NCBI RefSeq assembly: GCF_001428565.1
Contig: NZ_LMIA01000010.1
Span: 678,800 to 742,799, forward strand
From: Nocardioides sp. Root190
Lineage (GTDB): Bacteria; Actinomycetota; Actinomycetes; Propionibacteriales; Nocardioidaceae
Direction of reading: 5' to 3'
DNA: 64,000 bases
The notes below the pieces were generated by a model. That model was not told where the DNA came from. It was given only the letters and a program-made list of their open reading frames with translations, and searched no databases. Positions 8,532-16,743 of the stretch are shown here, piece after piece. The translations under genes and the position numbers were made by a program. The stretch's first letter is position 1, and each line of letters opens with the position of its first letter.

Positions 8532-9695
8532 CTACTCGGAGACCTGGACCGCGGCGCCGCGCTCGATGAGGCCGTCGACGTCGGCGATCCCCCAGGCCGC
8601 GAGGCCCTCGCGGGTGTGCGCTCCCGAGGCCGGTGCCGGCGGGTGCGACAGGGTCGCGGCGGTGCGGGAGAAGCGCGGGGCGGGCTGCGGCTGGACGAGG
8701 CCCTCGTGCTCGACGAAGACCTCCCGGGCCTTGATGTGCGGGTGGTCCTTGGCCTCGCTGATCTTGAGGATCGGCGCGACGCAGGCGTCGGTGCCGTCGA
8801 AGATCGCGCACCACTCGTCGCGGCTCTTGGTGAGGAAGGTCGTGGCGATCAGCTCGCGCAGCTCGGCGGTCTTCTCGAGGTCCCAGCGGTCGGGAGCCGT
8901 GCCCTCGATGCCGAGCAGCTTCACGAAGAGGTCGTAGAACTGGGGCTCCAGGGCACCCACCGACATGTGCTCGCCGTCGGAGGTCTCGTAGATGTCGTAG
9001 TACGGCGCCCCACCGTCGAGCAGGTTGGCCGCGCGCTCCTCCTTGAAGCCGCCGCCGGCGAGGAAGGCAGAGGTCATCGCGTTGAGGTTGGCGGTGCCGT
9101 CGACGATCGCCGCGTCGACCACCTGGCCCGTGCCCGAGATCTTCGCCTCGAAGACGGCAGCGAGGATGCCGATGACGAGGTACGTCGAGCCGCCACCGAA
9201 GTCGCCGACCAGGTTGGTCGCGAACTGGGGCTTGTCCTTGACCTGGCCCAGACCGTGCAGGGTCCCGGTGATCGCGATGTAGTTCATGTCGTGGCCGGCA
9301 GCCTGCGACCAGGGGCCGTCCTGGCCCCAGCCCGTCATCCGGCCGTAGACCAGGCGCGGGTTGCGCTCGTGGCAGGCCTCCGGACCGAAGCCGAGCCGCT
9401 CGGCGACTCCGGGGCGCATGCCCTCGACCAGCACGTCGGCGTCCGCGACGAGGTCCAGGACCGTGGCGACGGCCTCGGGGTTCTTGAGATCGAGCGCGAC
9501 GCTCGGCCGACCGCGGTTGAGCAGGTCGTGGGAGCCGCCCGCCAGCATCTGGCCGCCCGGCCGCTCGACGCGGATCACGTCGGCACCGAGGTCCGCCAGG
9601 ATCATGCAGGCGTGCGGGCTCGGCCCGATGCCTGCGATCTCGACGACCTTGAGGCCCTTGAGCGGACCGGTTCCCTGACCAAGCTCGAACGTCAT
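8532..9695 (-). CDS. CaiB/BaiF family III protein, alpha-methylacyl-CoA racemase-like
   Basis: 387 residues, the length of bacterial 2-methylacyl-CoA racemases. The family starts with LKVVEIAGIGPSPHACMILADLGA, and the His/Asp pair used for proton exchange is visible as AGHDMNYIAITG (about 135) and NLVGDFGGG (about 163). It would interconvert 2R and 2S methyl-branched acyl-CoAs so that they can enter beta-oxidation. A 10-bp-arm palindrome lies just upstream and resembles the site at the MerR/fadA promoter, linking this gene to the same regulon by inference. Confidence 0.9.
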   Translation of the reverse strand: MTFELGQGTGPLKGLKVVEIAGIGPSPHACMILADLGADVIRVERPGGQMLAGGSHDLLNRGRPSVALDLKNPEAVATVLDLVADADVLVEGMRPGVAERLGFGPEACHERNPRLVYGRMTGWGQDGPWSQAAGHDMNYIAITGTLHGLGQVKDKPQFATNLVGDFGGGSTYLVIGILAAVFEAKISGTGQVVDAAIVDGTANLNAMTSAFLAGGGFKEERAANLLDGGAPYYDIYETSDGEHMSVGALEPQFYDLFVKLLGIEGTAPDRWDLEKTAELRELIATTFLTKSRDEWCAIFDGTDACVAPILKISEAKDHPHIKAREVFVEHEGLVQPQPAPRFSRTAATLSHPPAPASGAHTREGLAAWGIADVDGLIERGAAVQVSE

Positions 9696-9713
9696 GGGGC
9701 AGATCCTCGCACA

Positions 9714-9738
9714 ACCGTGACAGTCCTGCTGTCACGGT
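9714..9738. promoter_or_regulatory. Perfect 10-bp-arm palindrome upstream of the racemase
   Basis: ACCGTGACAG, 5 bp, CTGTCACGGT: perfect arms, 19-38 bp before the racemase ATG. Its core GTGACAGTCCTGCTGTCAC has the same length and half-sites as the palindrome over the MerR start (5892-5910), so the same MerR-family protein may bind both. Confidence 0.6.
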
Positions 9739-9760
9739 CGCCTACTGGCGGGTAGGTCAT

Positions 9761-9886
9761 GGCGCTTCACCACGGGATGTAGGCGAGCACGCGGCGCTTC
9801 ACCACGGGATGTAGGCGAGCACGCACTTCCCCGGTGGAACTCCACCCAGAAAGCAACAACTCACCTACATACCGTGGTGAAGCGCC
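9761..9886. repeat. Tandem 32-bp duplication plus inverted copy
   Basis: Two identical, adjoining 32-bp copies lie at 9761-9792 and 9793-9824; each starts GGCGCTTCACCACGGGATG. Positions 9864-9886 carry the reverse complement of their first 23 bases with one mismatch (CCTACATACCGTGG...GCGCC). The whole could fold into a stem with either copy. No gene lies here. It looks like a palindromic mobile element in which one arm has duplicated. Confidence 0.8.
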
Positions 9887-9928
9887 GCCCCGCCGAACCC
9901 ACGGCCCGAACGTCGTGCCGCCGCGCCA

Positions 9929-11161
9929 TCAACCAGGGTTGACGATCCGGGCGAGCTCGAAGTGCATCGGGTCGGTCCAGGCCCAGTCGCCGCCCCAGGC
10001 GAAGCCCCAGTACTTGAAGATCGAGACGACCTCGCGGTTCATCTGGCCGACGGTGCCCCGCTGGTTGCCGGGGACGTTGAAGTCGAGGGCGAGGCCGAAG
10101 GAGTGGTTGGAGAGCGTCGAGGAACCGGCGATGAAGCGCGGGTAGTAGCAGCCGGCGTACTCGCCGCGGTGGATCTCCTTGGACAGGCCGCGCTTGACGA
10201 CCTCGGCGAGAGCCGCCTTGAGCTGGGGCATCATGAACTTGTTGCAGGTGACCGAGCCGAGGATCGGCACCGCCTCGGTCACGATGTGGGTGCGCACCCA
10301 GGCGGGATCGGGAGCGATCCGGCCGCCGCCGATCGGGCGGTAGCGGAAGGTGCCGACGGCGTCCTTGAAGGCGCCGACGGGGATGACGTTCTGGAAGGTG
10401 TCGAGGTCCAGGCCCTCCTGGGCCACGATGTCGAGCGCCGTGATCGAGAACCTGGTCTTGCCGAGGGTCTTCTCGATCGCCTCGCGGACCGCCTTGGGTG
10501 AGCTGATCCCGGTGTTGATCAGGACCGCGTTGTCGACCGGGAGGCCGAGCTCCTCGCCCCACTTGCTGTTGACCATCGCATCGACGCTGTCGACCTCGGA
10601 GGGCGACCACGCGCCGACGTGGATGCGCTGCTTGCCGACCTGGAGGTAGCCCTCACCATCGGTGCGCAGGTCCTTCTGCAGCCGGTCGACCACGGCGATC
10701 TCGCCGCCGGCGACCCGGTCCCACTGCTCCTGGAACTCCGCACTGGTGGTGCCCGTGAACGAGCGGTACTGACCCGCGTCGACGGCCGCGATGTTGTAGA
10801 GCCGACCGTCGACGGTGAAGTTGCCGTAGGACAGGCGGGTGTGGGCGGCGATGCCCTTCTTCTTGTCCTTGCCCTTCCCGACGGTGATCGCGAGGAGCTC
10901 GTCGACCTCGTCGTCGGGGATCTTCTTGTCGCTCACGACGAGCAGGTCGTCGCCGTACTGGGTGCCGTCGAACTTGCCGGGCGCGGAGACCGCGCGGGCG
11001 GGGTCCGCGGAGTTCTCGGGGATGTCACTGGCCGGCGCAGCCGCCTTGCTCGGGTCGGCCTCGGCGCCCTTGCCAGCCGAGCCGCAGCCCGCGACCAGGG
11101 CAGCAGCGAGCACCACCGACAGCCCAGCCGCCAGCCGCACGCGTCGTCGCGCCAACGCCAT
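9929..11161 (-). CDS. M15-family D-alanyl-D-alanine carboxypeptidase, lipoprotein
   Basis: 410 residues from the ATG at 11161 (GGAAGGG ribosome site). The N-terminus is a lipoprotein signal ending at the lipobox LVAGC, so the mature protein is lipid-anchored outside the membrane. The C-terminal 90 residues are the zinc peptidase domain, with HSFGLALD (His about 353 and Asp seven residues later) and the second metal His in WTDPMHFE. M15 enzymes trim peptidoglycan stem peptides. The 250-residue region in between has no family I recognise. Its start is 64 bp from the TetR gene stop. Confidence 0.9.
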   Translation of the reverse strand: MALARRRVRLAAGLSVVLAAALVAGCGSAGKGAEADPSKAAAPASDIPENSADPARAVSAPGKFDGTQYGDDLLVVSDKKIPDDEVDELLAITVGKGKDKKKGIAAHTRLSYGNFTVDGRLYNIAAVDAGQYRSFTGTTSAEFQEQWDRVAGGEIAVVDRLQKDLRTDGEGYLQVGKQRIHVGAWSPSEVDSVDAMVNSKWGEELGLPVDNAVLINTGISSPKAVREAIEKTLGKTRFSITALDIVAQEGLDLDTFQNVIPVGAFKDAVGTFRYRPIGGGRIAPDPAWVRTHIVTEAVPILGSVTCNKFMMPQLKAALAEVVKRGLSKEIHRGEYAGCYYPRFIAGSSTLSNHSFGLALDFNVPGNQRGTVGQMNREVVSIFKYWGFAWGGDWAWTDPMHFELARIVNPG

Positions 11162-11225
11162 GATCCCTTCCCCGCCACCGGTCCCCCCGGCAGTCCCTCC
11201 GGGACCGAGGGTAGTACGGACCAGG

Positions 11226-11846
11226 TCAGCCGAGGACGCGTTCAGCGATCCAGGCGATGTCATCAGCGGTCTTCGCCGGGTCGCCGGACGGCTGCATGAC
11301 GTGGCTCAGCACCAGCCGGACCACCATGTCGATGCTGGCCTCGAGGCGACCCTCCGGGAGAGGGATGTCGTACGACGCCACCCGCTCCGCGACGACGAAC
11401 TTGGCGCCCTCGAGGAGGTACTCCGAGTGAGTCGTGAGCAGCGGCAGGAGCTCGGTGTCGGCGCCATGGGTGGCCGAGACGACGGCGTGGAGCAGGGCGT
11501 TGTCCTGGGCGTACTTGAGGACGCGTCGTGCGGAGTCGCGGATCGCGCCGATCAGGTCGCCGGGGTTCTCGTCGAAGGACTGCGCCACTCCGGCGAGGAA
11601 GCGGTCGAGCTCACGCATGACCATCGCCTCGGCGAGGTCGTTCTTGGTGCCGATCTCGTTGTAGACGGTCTGCCGGCTGACCCCGACCTCGTCGGCCAGG
11701 CGGGCCATGGTGACCCGACCCCAGCCGGCGGTGGTCATGATCGCGACCGCCGCCTCGAGGAGGCGGTCGCGCAGGGTCGGGGTGGCGCCTGGCACGACGG
11801 CCACCACCCCGTCCCGGGTCGCGGGACGGCCCGCGAGGATCGACAT
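11226..11846 (-). CDS. TetR-family regulator of the alkane hydroxylase operon
   Basis: 206 residues with a TetR helix-turn-helix at about 25-70 (VTMARLADEVGVSRQTVYNEIG). It is the last gene of the alkB-ferredoxin-tetR run, 9 bp after the ferredoxin stop. A TetR gene at the end of alkB operons is typical of actinobacteria, where it represses the operon until alkane-derived fatty acids or acyl-CoA appear. The paired 26-bp sites at 13589-13645 are its likely targets (inference). Confidence 0.92.
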   Translation of the reverse strand: MSILAGRPATRDGVVAVVPGATPTLRDRLLEAAVAIMTTAGWGRVTMARLADEVGVSRQTVYNEIGTKNDLAEAMVMRELDRFLAGVAQSFDENPGDLIGAIRDSARRVLKYAQDNALLHAVVSATHGADTELLPLLTTHSEYLLEGAKFVVAERVASYDIPLPEGRLEASIDMVVRLVLSHVMQPSGDPAKTADDIAWIAERVLG

Positions 11847-11855
11847 GGGACGAAC

Positions 11856-12050
11856 CTATCCCTCGAGGGTGAGCGCGAGGACGGGGCAGGCCTGGACGGC
11901 TGCGAACACGTGACCGCGGTCCGCCTCGGTCGGCGAGTCGTCCAGGACGACCACCTTGTCCTCGTCCTCGTCCACCTCGAAGAAGTCGTTGGCCATGGCC
12001 TCGCACATGCCGAGGCCCTCACACTTGTCGAAGTCCGCGATGATCTTCAT
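11856..12050 (-). CDS. Small [3Fe-4S]-type ferredoxin
   Basis: 64 residues from the ATG at 12050. Cys10, Cys16 and Cys55 (CEGLGMC and ACPV) give three ligands in the spacing of the 3Fe-4S ferredoxins that feed electrons to actinobacterial P450s; the second position of a classical 4Fe-4S motif is a non-cysteine. Its ribosome site (GGAGG) lies in the last codons of alkB and the stop-to-start gap is 4 bp, so translation is coupled. It may serve AlkB or, more likely from its type, the P450 encoded upstream. Confidence 0.9.
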   Translation of the reverse strand: MKIIADFDKCEGLGMCEAMANDFFEVDEDEDKVVVLDDSPTEADRGHVFAAVQACPVLALTLEG

Positions 12051-12054
12051 GAAC

Positions 12055-13554
12055 TCAAGCCTCCACCTTCTCGGGGTCGAACGGCACGAAGTCGGCCTTG
12101 TCGCGCACGCCGCAGTCCGGGCAGAACCAGTCCTCGGGGATCTCCGACCACGCAGTGCCGGCCGGGAAGCCCTGGTGCTCGTCACCGGCCACGACCTCGT
12201 AGACGTAGGAGCAGCCGGGGCACTTCGCGGCGAGCACCTCGCCGTCGTGGTTCTGCAGCCACAGGTCCTCGTGCTGGACGTGCACCTCAGGCGGCGGGAA
12301 CTTCGCGAGGTACTTGTCCACCTTCTTCGGGTGGATGTTGGCCAGGGTCACATCACCGTCGAGGTGCTCGACGACGCGGTGGTCCATCACCTTGCGCCAC
12401 AGCGGCGGGAACAGCGCGAGGGTCAGCATCCCGGCGTACCCGGTCGGCAGGGCCGGCGACTCCTTGAAGTCGCGCAGCGTCTGGTAGCGGCGGGTGGGGT
12501 TGGCGTGGTGGTCGCTGTGACGCTGCAGGTGGTAGAGGAAGAGGTTGGTCACCAGGTTGTTGGAGTTCCACGAGTGCATCGGCAGGACGCGCTCGTAGCG
12601 CTGCTTGGGACCGACCTTCTGGCGCTTCATGCCGTAGTGCTCGAGGTAGTTGATGATCTCCAGCAGCGAGAAGCCGAACACGATGGTGACGAGGGCGTAC
12701 GGCGTGATCTGCCAGCCGTACATCGCGATCATGGCGCCGTACAGGACCGCCGACATGAACCAGGCGTTGAGCACGTCGTTGCCGACGTGGAACGGGTGCG
12801 TGTCCTTGCGGCGGTAGCGCTTGGCCTCGACCTCCCAGCCGGACTTCAGCGAGCCGGCCACCGTGCGCGGCCAGAAGGCCCAGAAGGACTCACCGAGGCG
12901 GCTGGAGGCGGGGTCCTCCGGGGTCGCGACCCGCACGTGGTGGCCGCGGTTGTGCTCGATGTAGAAGTGGCCGTAGAAGGTGGGCGCGAGGGCGATCTTG
13001 GAGAGCCAGCGCTCGACCTCCTCCTTCTTGTGGCCGAGCTCGTGGGCCGTGTTGATCGCGATGCCCTGGACACCGGCGATGGAGACCGCGAGGAAGAGCT
13101 TCTCGTACCAGGTCATGTCGATCGACCGGACGAGGTCGGCACCGAGGGTGTCGACCACCCAGCCGGTCGCGCCGACGAGGTCGGTGAACCAGAGGATCGG
13201 GTTGGAGCCGGCGATGAGTGCGAAGCCGGCGAGCAGGATGAGGAACTGCAGCGGGATGTAGAGGTAGACGACCCAGCGGTAGTAGCGGTCGTTCTCGAGC
13301 GACTCCATCACCTCGTCCGGCGGGTTGGACGGGTCGAGGCCGAAGACCAGGTCCAGAAGCGGGATCAGCAGGTTGACCAGGATCGGACCAGCGAGCAGCA
13401 GCCACATCCAGTCGGTGTAGAGCCAGCCGACGACGGCGGAGATGCCGAGTCCGGGAACCATCAGGCCGAGCAGCCAGAGGTAGCGCTTCTTGTCCTTCCA
13501 CTGCTCCGTGGAACCGTCGGGGACGGTCTGTCCGATCGTGGGCGATCCGGTCAT
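12055..13554 (-). CDS. alkB: Alkane 1-monooxygenase fused to rubredoxin
   Basis: 499 residues from the ATG at 13554 (GGAGG ribosome site). The first 400 or so residues are the membrane di-iron hydroxylase: several hydrophobic spans and the histidine boxes HELGHK, EHNRGHH and LQRHSDHH, plus NYLEHYG. The last 65 residues are a complete rubredoxin (CPGC...CPDCG) that delivers electrons, normally a separate protein. It oxidises the terminal methyl of n-alkanes to an alcohol at the inner membrane. AlkB-rubredoxin fusions are known from other actinobacteria. A reductase is not encoded here. Confidence 0.96.
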   Translation of the reverse strand: MTGSPTIGQTVPDGSTEQWKDKKRYLWLLGLMVPGLGISAVVGWLYTDWMWLLLAGPILVNLLIPLLDLVFGLDPSNPPDEVMESLENDRYYRWVVYLYIPLQFLILLAGFALIAGSNPILWFTDLVGATGWVVDTLGADLVRSIDMTWYEKLFLAVSIAGVQGIAINTAHELGHKKEEVERWLSKIALAPTFYGHFYIEHNRGHHVRVATPEDPASSRLGESFWAFWPRTVAGSLKSGWEVEAKRYRRKDTHPFHVGNDVLNAWFMSAVLYGAMIAMYGWQITPYALVTIVFGFSLLEIINYLEHYGMKRQKVGPKQRYERVLPMHSWNSNNLVTNLFLYHLQRHSDHHANPTRRYQTLRDFKESPALPTGYAGMLTLALFPPLWRKVMDHRVVEHLDGDVTLANIHPKKVDKYLAKFPPPEVHVQHEDLWLQNHDGEVLAAKCPGCSYVYEVVAGDEHQGFPAGTAWSEIPEDWFCPDCGVRDKADFVPFDPEKVEA

Positions 13555-13588
13555 CGTCGAGCCTCCTTCACCGCGACACCTGCGTCGC

Positions 13589-13645
13589 TTGACAAGAAGG
13601 TACGACTTGTAAAGGTCGTTTGACAAGAGTCTGGTGGTTGTAAAG
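13589..13645. promoter_or_regulatory. Two tandem operator copies with 31-bp period upstream of alkB
   Basis: TTGACAAG-N10-TTGTAAAG occurs twice, at 13589-13614 and 13620-13645, exactly 31 bp apart (three helical turns) with unrelated spacers. The halves are imperfect inverted repeats of each other. The block is 35-91 bp before the alkB start. It is the obvious binding region for the operon's TetR regulator. Confidence 0.6.
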
Positions 13646-13674
13646 TGACGGGGGTCACCTCGCCCGTGTACGCC

Positions 13675-14994
13675 CTACGCAGAGAACCGCACGGTACGGA
13701 CCGGCAGGCGCTCGTAGCCACGCAGCACCCGCGTCGGCCTCCGCTCGGCAGGACCGCTGACGTGGAGGTCCGGGAACCGCTCGTACAGGGCGCGCAGGGC
13801 GACCGCCGCCTCGAGCCGGGCCAGGCTCGCGCCGAGGCAGTAGTGGACGCCGGCGGAGAAGGCGAGGTGCTGGTCGGCGTTCGCGCGGGTCACGTCGAAC
13901 CTCGCCGGGTCCTCGAACACGGCAGGATCGCGGTTCGCACCACCGACGTACAGCAGGATCCCGTGCCCGGGCGCGAAGGTCTTGCCGGCCACCTCGGTCT
14001 CGCGCAGCGCGATGCGCAGGGTCAGCTGGACCGGCGACTGGTGGCGCAGCACCTCGTCGACCGCGTTGCCCCAGCCGTCGGGATTCTCCTGCAGCCAGCG
14101 CAGCTGGTCGGGGTGGCGGTCCAGGAGCTCGACCGCATTGGAGATCAGGTTGACCGTCGTCTCGAAGCCCGCCGCGAGCACCAGGAGGCCGACCTGGTGC
14201 AGCTCGACCTGGTCGAGCCTGTCCGGGCCCTCGAGCTGGGTGAGGTGGCTGATCAGGTCGTCGCCCGGGTTCGCGGTGATCCGCTCCACGTGGGCGCGGA
14301 ACCACGTGTGCAGCTCGCGCAGGGCGTCCTCGGCCTGGCGGAACTGTCGCCACGACAGGCCCGGATCGAGGGTGATCGCGGCCTCGTTGCCGAGTGCGAG
14401 CAGTCGCCCCCGGTCGTCCTCGGGCACACCGAGCAGGTCGGCGATGACCGTCACGGGCAGCTGGGAGGCGTAGCGGTCGACGAGGTCGAACTCGCCTGAT
14501 CCGGCGAGCTCGTCGAGCAGGCCGGCGGCGACCTCACCGACCCGATCCCCCATCCGGCCGACCTTGCGGGCGGTGAAGGCGCGGGCGACCTGCTTGCGGT
14601 AGCGGGTGTGCAGCGGCGGGTCGACCGCCAGCATCGACGGCGGGTCGACCGGCCCCAGGGCGTCGGGATCGATCACCTTGTGGTGCAGCCACTGCAGCGG
14701 CTTCGGCAGCTCGCCCTGGCCGCCGGCGGTGCCGAACGCATCACTGCGCAGCACCTCGTTGCACACGGCATGGTCCACGCTCGCCGAGATCAGGTCGTTG
14801 GCGCTGATCAGCCCCCGGGAGCGGAGCTCCTCGTAGGCGCCGAACGGGTCCTCGCGCAGCGAGGGGTCCATCACCATCCGGGCGATCAGGTCCCCCTTGC
14901 GCGCGCCCCGGCCGATCAGCGCGCGCTGCACGCCGTGAGCCAGGGTCCAGGAGGCGAAGGAGCGAGGGGTGTCCCGCAGGCGTCGTAGGTCCAT
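13675..14994 (-). CDS. Cytochrome P450
   Basis: 439 residues, soluble bacterial class. The I-helix AGFETT motif, ExxR (DEVLR, about 315) and the heme loop FSAGVHYCLGASLA with the thiolate Cys near 386 are all intact. The substrate cannot be told from sequence; the heme loop is not that of CYP153 alkane hydroxylases. It lies upstream of alkB on the same strand and follows a 101-residue protein by 1 bp. The 3Fe-4S ferredoxin at 11856 is a plausible redox partner. Confidence 0.95.
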   Translation of the reverse strand: MDLRRLRDTPRSFASWTLAHGVQRALIGRGARKGDLIARMVMDPSLREDPFGAYEELRSRGLISANDLISASVDHAVCNEVLRSDAFGTAGGQGELPKPLQWLHHKVIDPDALGPVDPPSMLAVDPPLHTRYRKQVARAFTARKVGRMGDRVGEVAAGLLDELAGSGEFDLVDRYASQLPVTVIADLLGVPEDDRGRLLALGNEAAITLDPGLSWRQFRQAEDALRELHTWFRAHVERITANPGDDLISHLTQLEGPDRLDQVELHQVGLLVLAAGFETTVNLISNAVELLDRHPDQLRWLQENPDGWGNAVDEVLRHQSPVQLTLRIALRETEVAGKTFAPGHGILLYVGGANRDPAVFEDPARFDVTRANADQHLAFSAGVHYCLGASLARLEAAVALRALYERFPDLHVSGPAERRPTRVLRGYERLPVRTVRFSA

Positions 14995-14995
14995 G

Positions 14996-15301
14996 TCAGG
15001 CGACCACGCGCTCCGGACCCCCGGCGAGGTCCTCGGCGTGCAGCAGTCGTCGTACGCCGCGGGCGCGCCGGGCGAGCAGGCGCCGCTGCTCCTCCAGGGC
15101 CGCCTCGGGCAGGTGGGTGTCGAGCTGGGCGTTCACGGTCAGCTGCCAGCGGTAGCGCAGTGCGGCGAGGAGGCCGGCGCGGTCGCCGAAGAGCTCGACG
15201 TAGTCGTCGTGCCAGGGCAGCTCGGCCGTCTCGGAGCTCGCCAGGTGCTCCTCGATGGCGCGCAGGGCCTGCCACCTGCGGTGGGTCTCGCTCCAGGTCA
15301 T
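14996..15301 (-). CDS. Hypothetical small protein coupled to the P450
   Basis: 101 residues from the ATG at 15301 (GGTGAG ribosome site), charged and predicted helical (WQALRAIEEHLA, LEEQRRLLARRARGVRRLL), with no signal or membrane segment. It ends 1 bp before the P450 start, so the two are probably co-translated. I do not recognise a family. A GTG 9 bp upstream is an alternative start. Confidence 0.75.
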   Translation of the reverse strand: MTWSETHRRWQALRAIEEHLASSETAELPWHDDYVELFGDRAGLLAALRYRWQLTVNAQLDTHLPEAALEEQRRLLARRARGVRRLLHAEDLAGGPERVVA

Positions 15302-15453
15302 GGTGCTCACCGACCTCTCGGTTCGTGGTTGATGGGTCGAACCTACGCAGCCGGGAGGATCCGGACATCGGACGACGGCACGCACTCGGCCTCCTACCCA
15401 GGGAGGAGCGCGTCGACCTCCCGCAGCCGGATGACCGCAGCGGACGCGCTCCC

Positions 15454-15459
15454 TACGCT
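15454..15459 (+). promoter_or_regulatory. -10 element of a leaderless sensor-kinase gene
   Basis: TACGCT ends 6 nt before the ATG at 15466 and there is no ribosome site, the pattern of actinobacterial leaderless transcripts. Confidence 0.5.
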
Positions 15460-15465
15460 GGGGTC

Positions 15466-16743
15466 ATGCTGCGCCGGATCCGTGACCTCGACGAGCGCCT
15501 CCACGCGCGCATCGAGGGCTCGATGCACGAGCGCGGCATCTTCTACCCGTGGTGGATCCCGACGACCTCGTCCGTCGGTCAGCTGCTCTGCGTGGTGATC
15601 GCCCTCGCCCAGCGTGGCGCGATCACCTCCCCCGAGCCGGTGACCCTGGCGGTCCTGCTGATCCTCGTGTCACCGCTGGTCCACTTCATCCTCGACATCT
15701 GGCTGCCCTGGTGGCTCGACGCCGCCGCGACACTGGCCGCCGCGGCCCTGCTGATGTCGGTCCCGATCGACGCGGGCATCGACATGGCCCCGGCTCTCCT
15801 CGCGCTGATCTCTGCCGAGGCGGTCGCCCGGGACGGTGTGCGGGCGGGCGGAGTGGTGGGGATCGTCGCGGCGGGGATCATCGTCGTGGTCGACACGACG
15901 GTCGGCATCGGGAGCGTCGGCGTGTACCTCCTCGAGGTCCTGCTCGGAGTCGTGGTCGGCGCGATGCTCTGGTGGCAGATGCGGGCCCTGGCCGCCGAGC
16001 GCCGGGCCCGCGAGACCGCCTGGGACCAGGCAACCACCGCCGAGCGTGAGCGGATCGCCCGCGAGATCCACGACCTCGTGGCGCACTCGCTCAGCATCTC
16101 GCTGCTGCAGGTCACCGGTGCCCGCCACACCCTGCGCGACGTCAGCGACGCGTCCGGCCCCGACGAGGTCGCCGAAGCGGTCGCCGAGGTCGACGCCGCC
16201 CTGTCGGACGCCGAACAGGTGGGCCGCCGCGCGATGGCCGACATCCGTCGTACCGTCAGCGCCATGGCAGCCGGTCCTGCCGAGCGGCACTCACTGCCCG
16301 GCGCGGGCGACATCGCCGCTCTGGTCCGAGAGATGACCGGCGCCGGGCTGGCGGTCGAGTACGACGAGCAGGGCGATCCCGCGCAGCTGCCCGCGGCCAC
16401 CGGCCTCGGGCTCTACCGGATCACCCAGGAGTCGCTGTCCAACGTCGCCCGCCACGGCGGCGAGCAGCCCGTGGCGAGGGTCCGACTGACGGTGGGCGGC
16501 ACCGGAGCCCGGTTGCTGATCACCAACCCGCTGCCCGCGGGCCGCGTCCGTGACGACGGCCCGGGCTCCGGCCTGGCCGGCATGCAGGCCCGTGCCGAGC
16601 AGCTCGGGGCCACCCTGCGTGCCGGCCCCGACGACGGCAGCTGGGTGGTCGACCTGCGGCTCGGCCCCGGCTCCCGGTCAGCAGGAGGTGTCGAGCTGCC
16701 GTGCGGCCGCTCGCTGTGGAAGGCGGTCCCCGGTGAGCGATGA
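15466..16743 (+). CDS. NarL-type sensor histidine kinase
   Basis: 425 residues. The N-terminal 190 hold about five or six membrane spans with little extracellular loop. Then follow the HisKA_3 box ERIAREIHDLVAHSLS (phosphorylated His about 202) and an HATPase domain with N box GLYRITQESLSNVARHG and G box GPGSGLAGMQARAEQLGA. It would autophosphorylate on a membrane-sensed signal and pass phosphate to the regulator that overlaps its end by 11 bp. The signal is unknown. The gene starts without a ribosome site. Confidence 0.93.
   Translation: MLRRIRDLDERLHARIEGSMHERGIFYPWWIPTTSSVGQLLCVVIALAQRGAITSPEPVTLAVLLILVSPLVHFILDIWLPWWLDAAATLAAAALLMSVPIDAGIDMAPALLALISAEAVARDGVRAGGVVGIVAAGIIVVVDTTVGIGSVGVYLLEVLLGVVVGAMLWWQMRALAAERRARETAWDQATTAERERIAREIHDLVAHSLSISLLQVTGARHTLRDVSDASGPDEVAEAVAEVDAALSDAEQVGRRAMADIRRTVSAMAAGPAERHSLPGAGDIAALVREMTGAGLAVEYDEQGDPAQLPAATGLGLYRITQESLSNVARHGGEQPVARVRLTVGGTGARLLITNPLPAGRVRDDGPGSGLAGMQARAEQLGATLRAGPDDGSWVVDLRLGPGSRSAGGVELPCGRSLWKAVPGER

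Noticed and set aside
9834-10145. 103-codon frame beginning within the repeat at 9761-9886
   Set aside because: It runs over a repeat and antisense to the M15 peptidase, with no ribosome site or motif.
13675-14994. CYP153 alkane hydroxylase identity for the P450 next to alkB
   Set aside because: Its I-helix and heme-loop sequences differ from those of CYP153; location alone is not enough.
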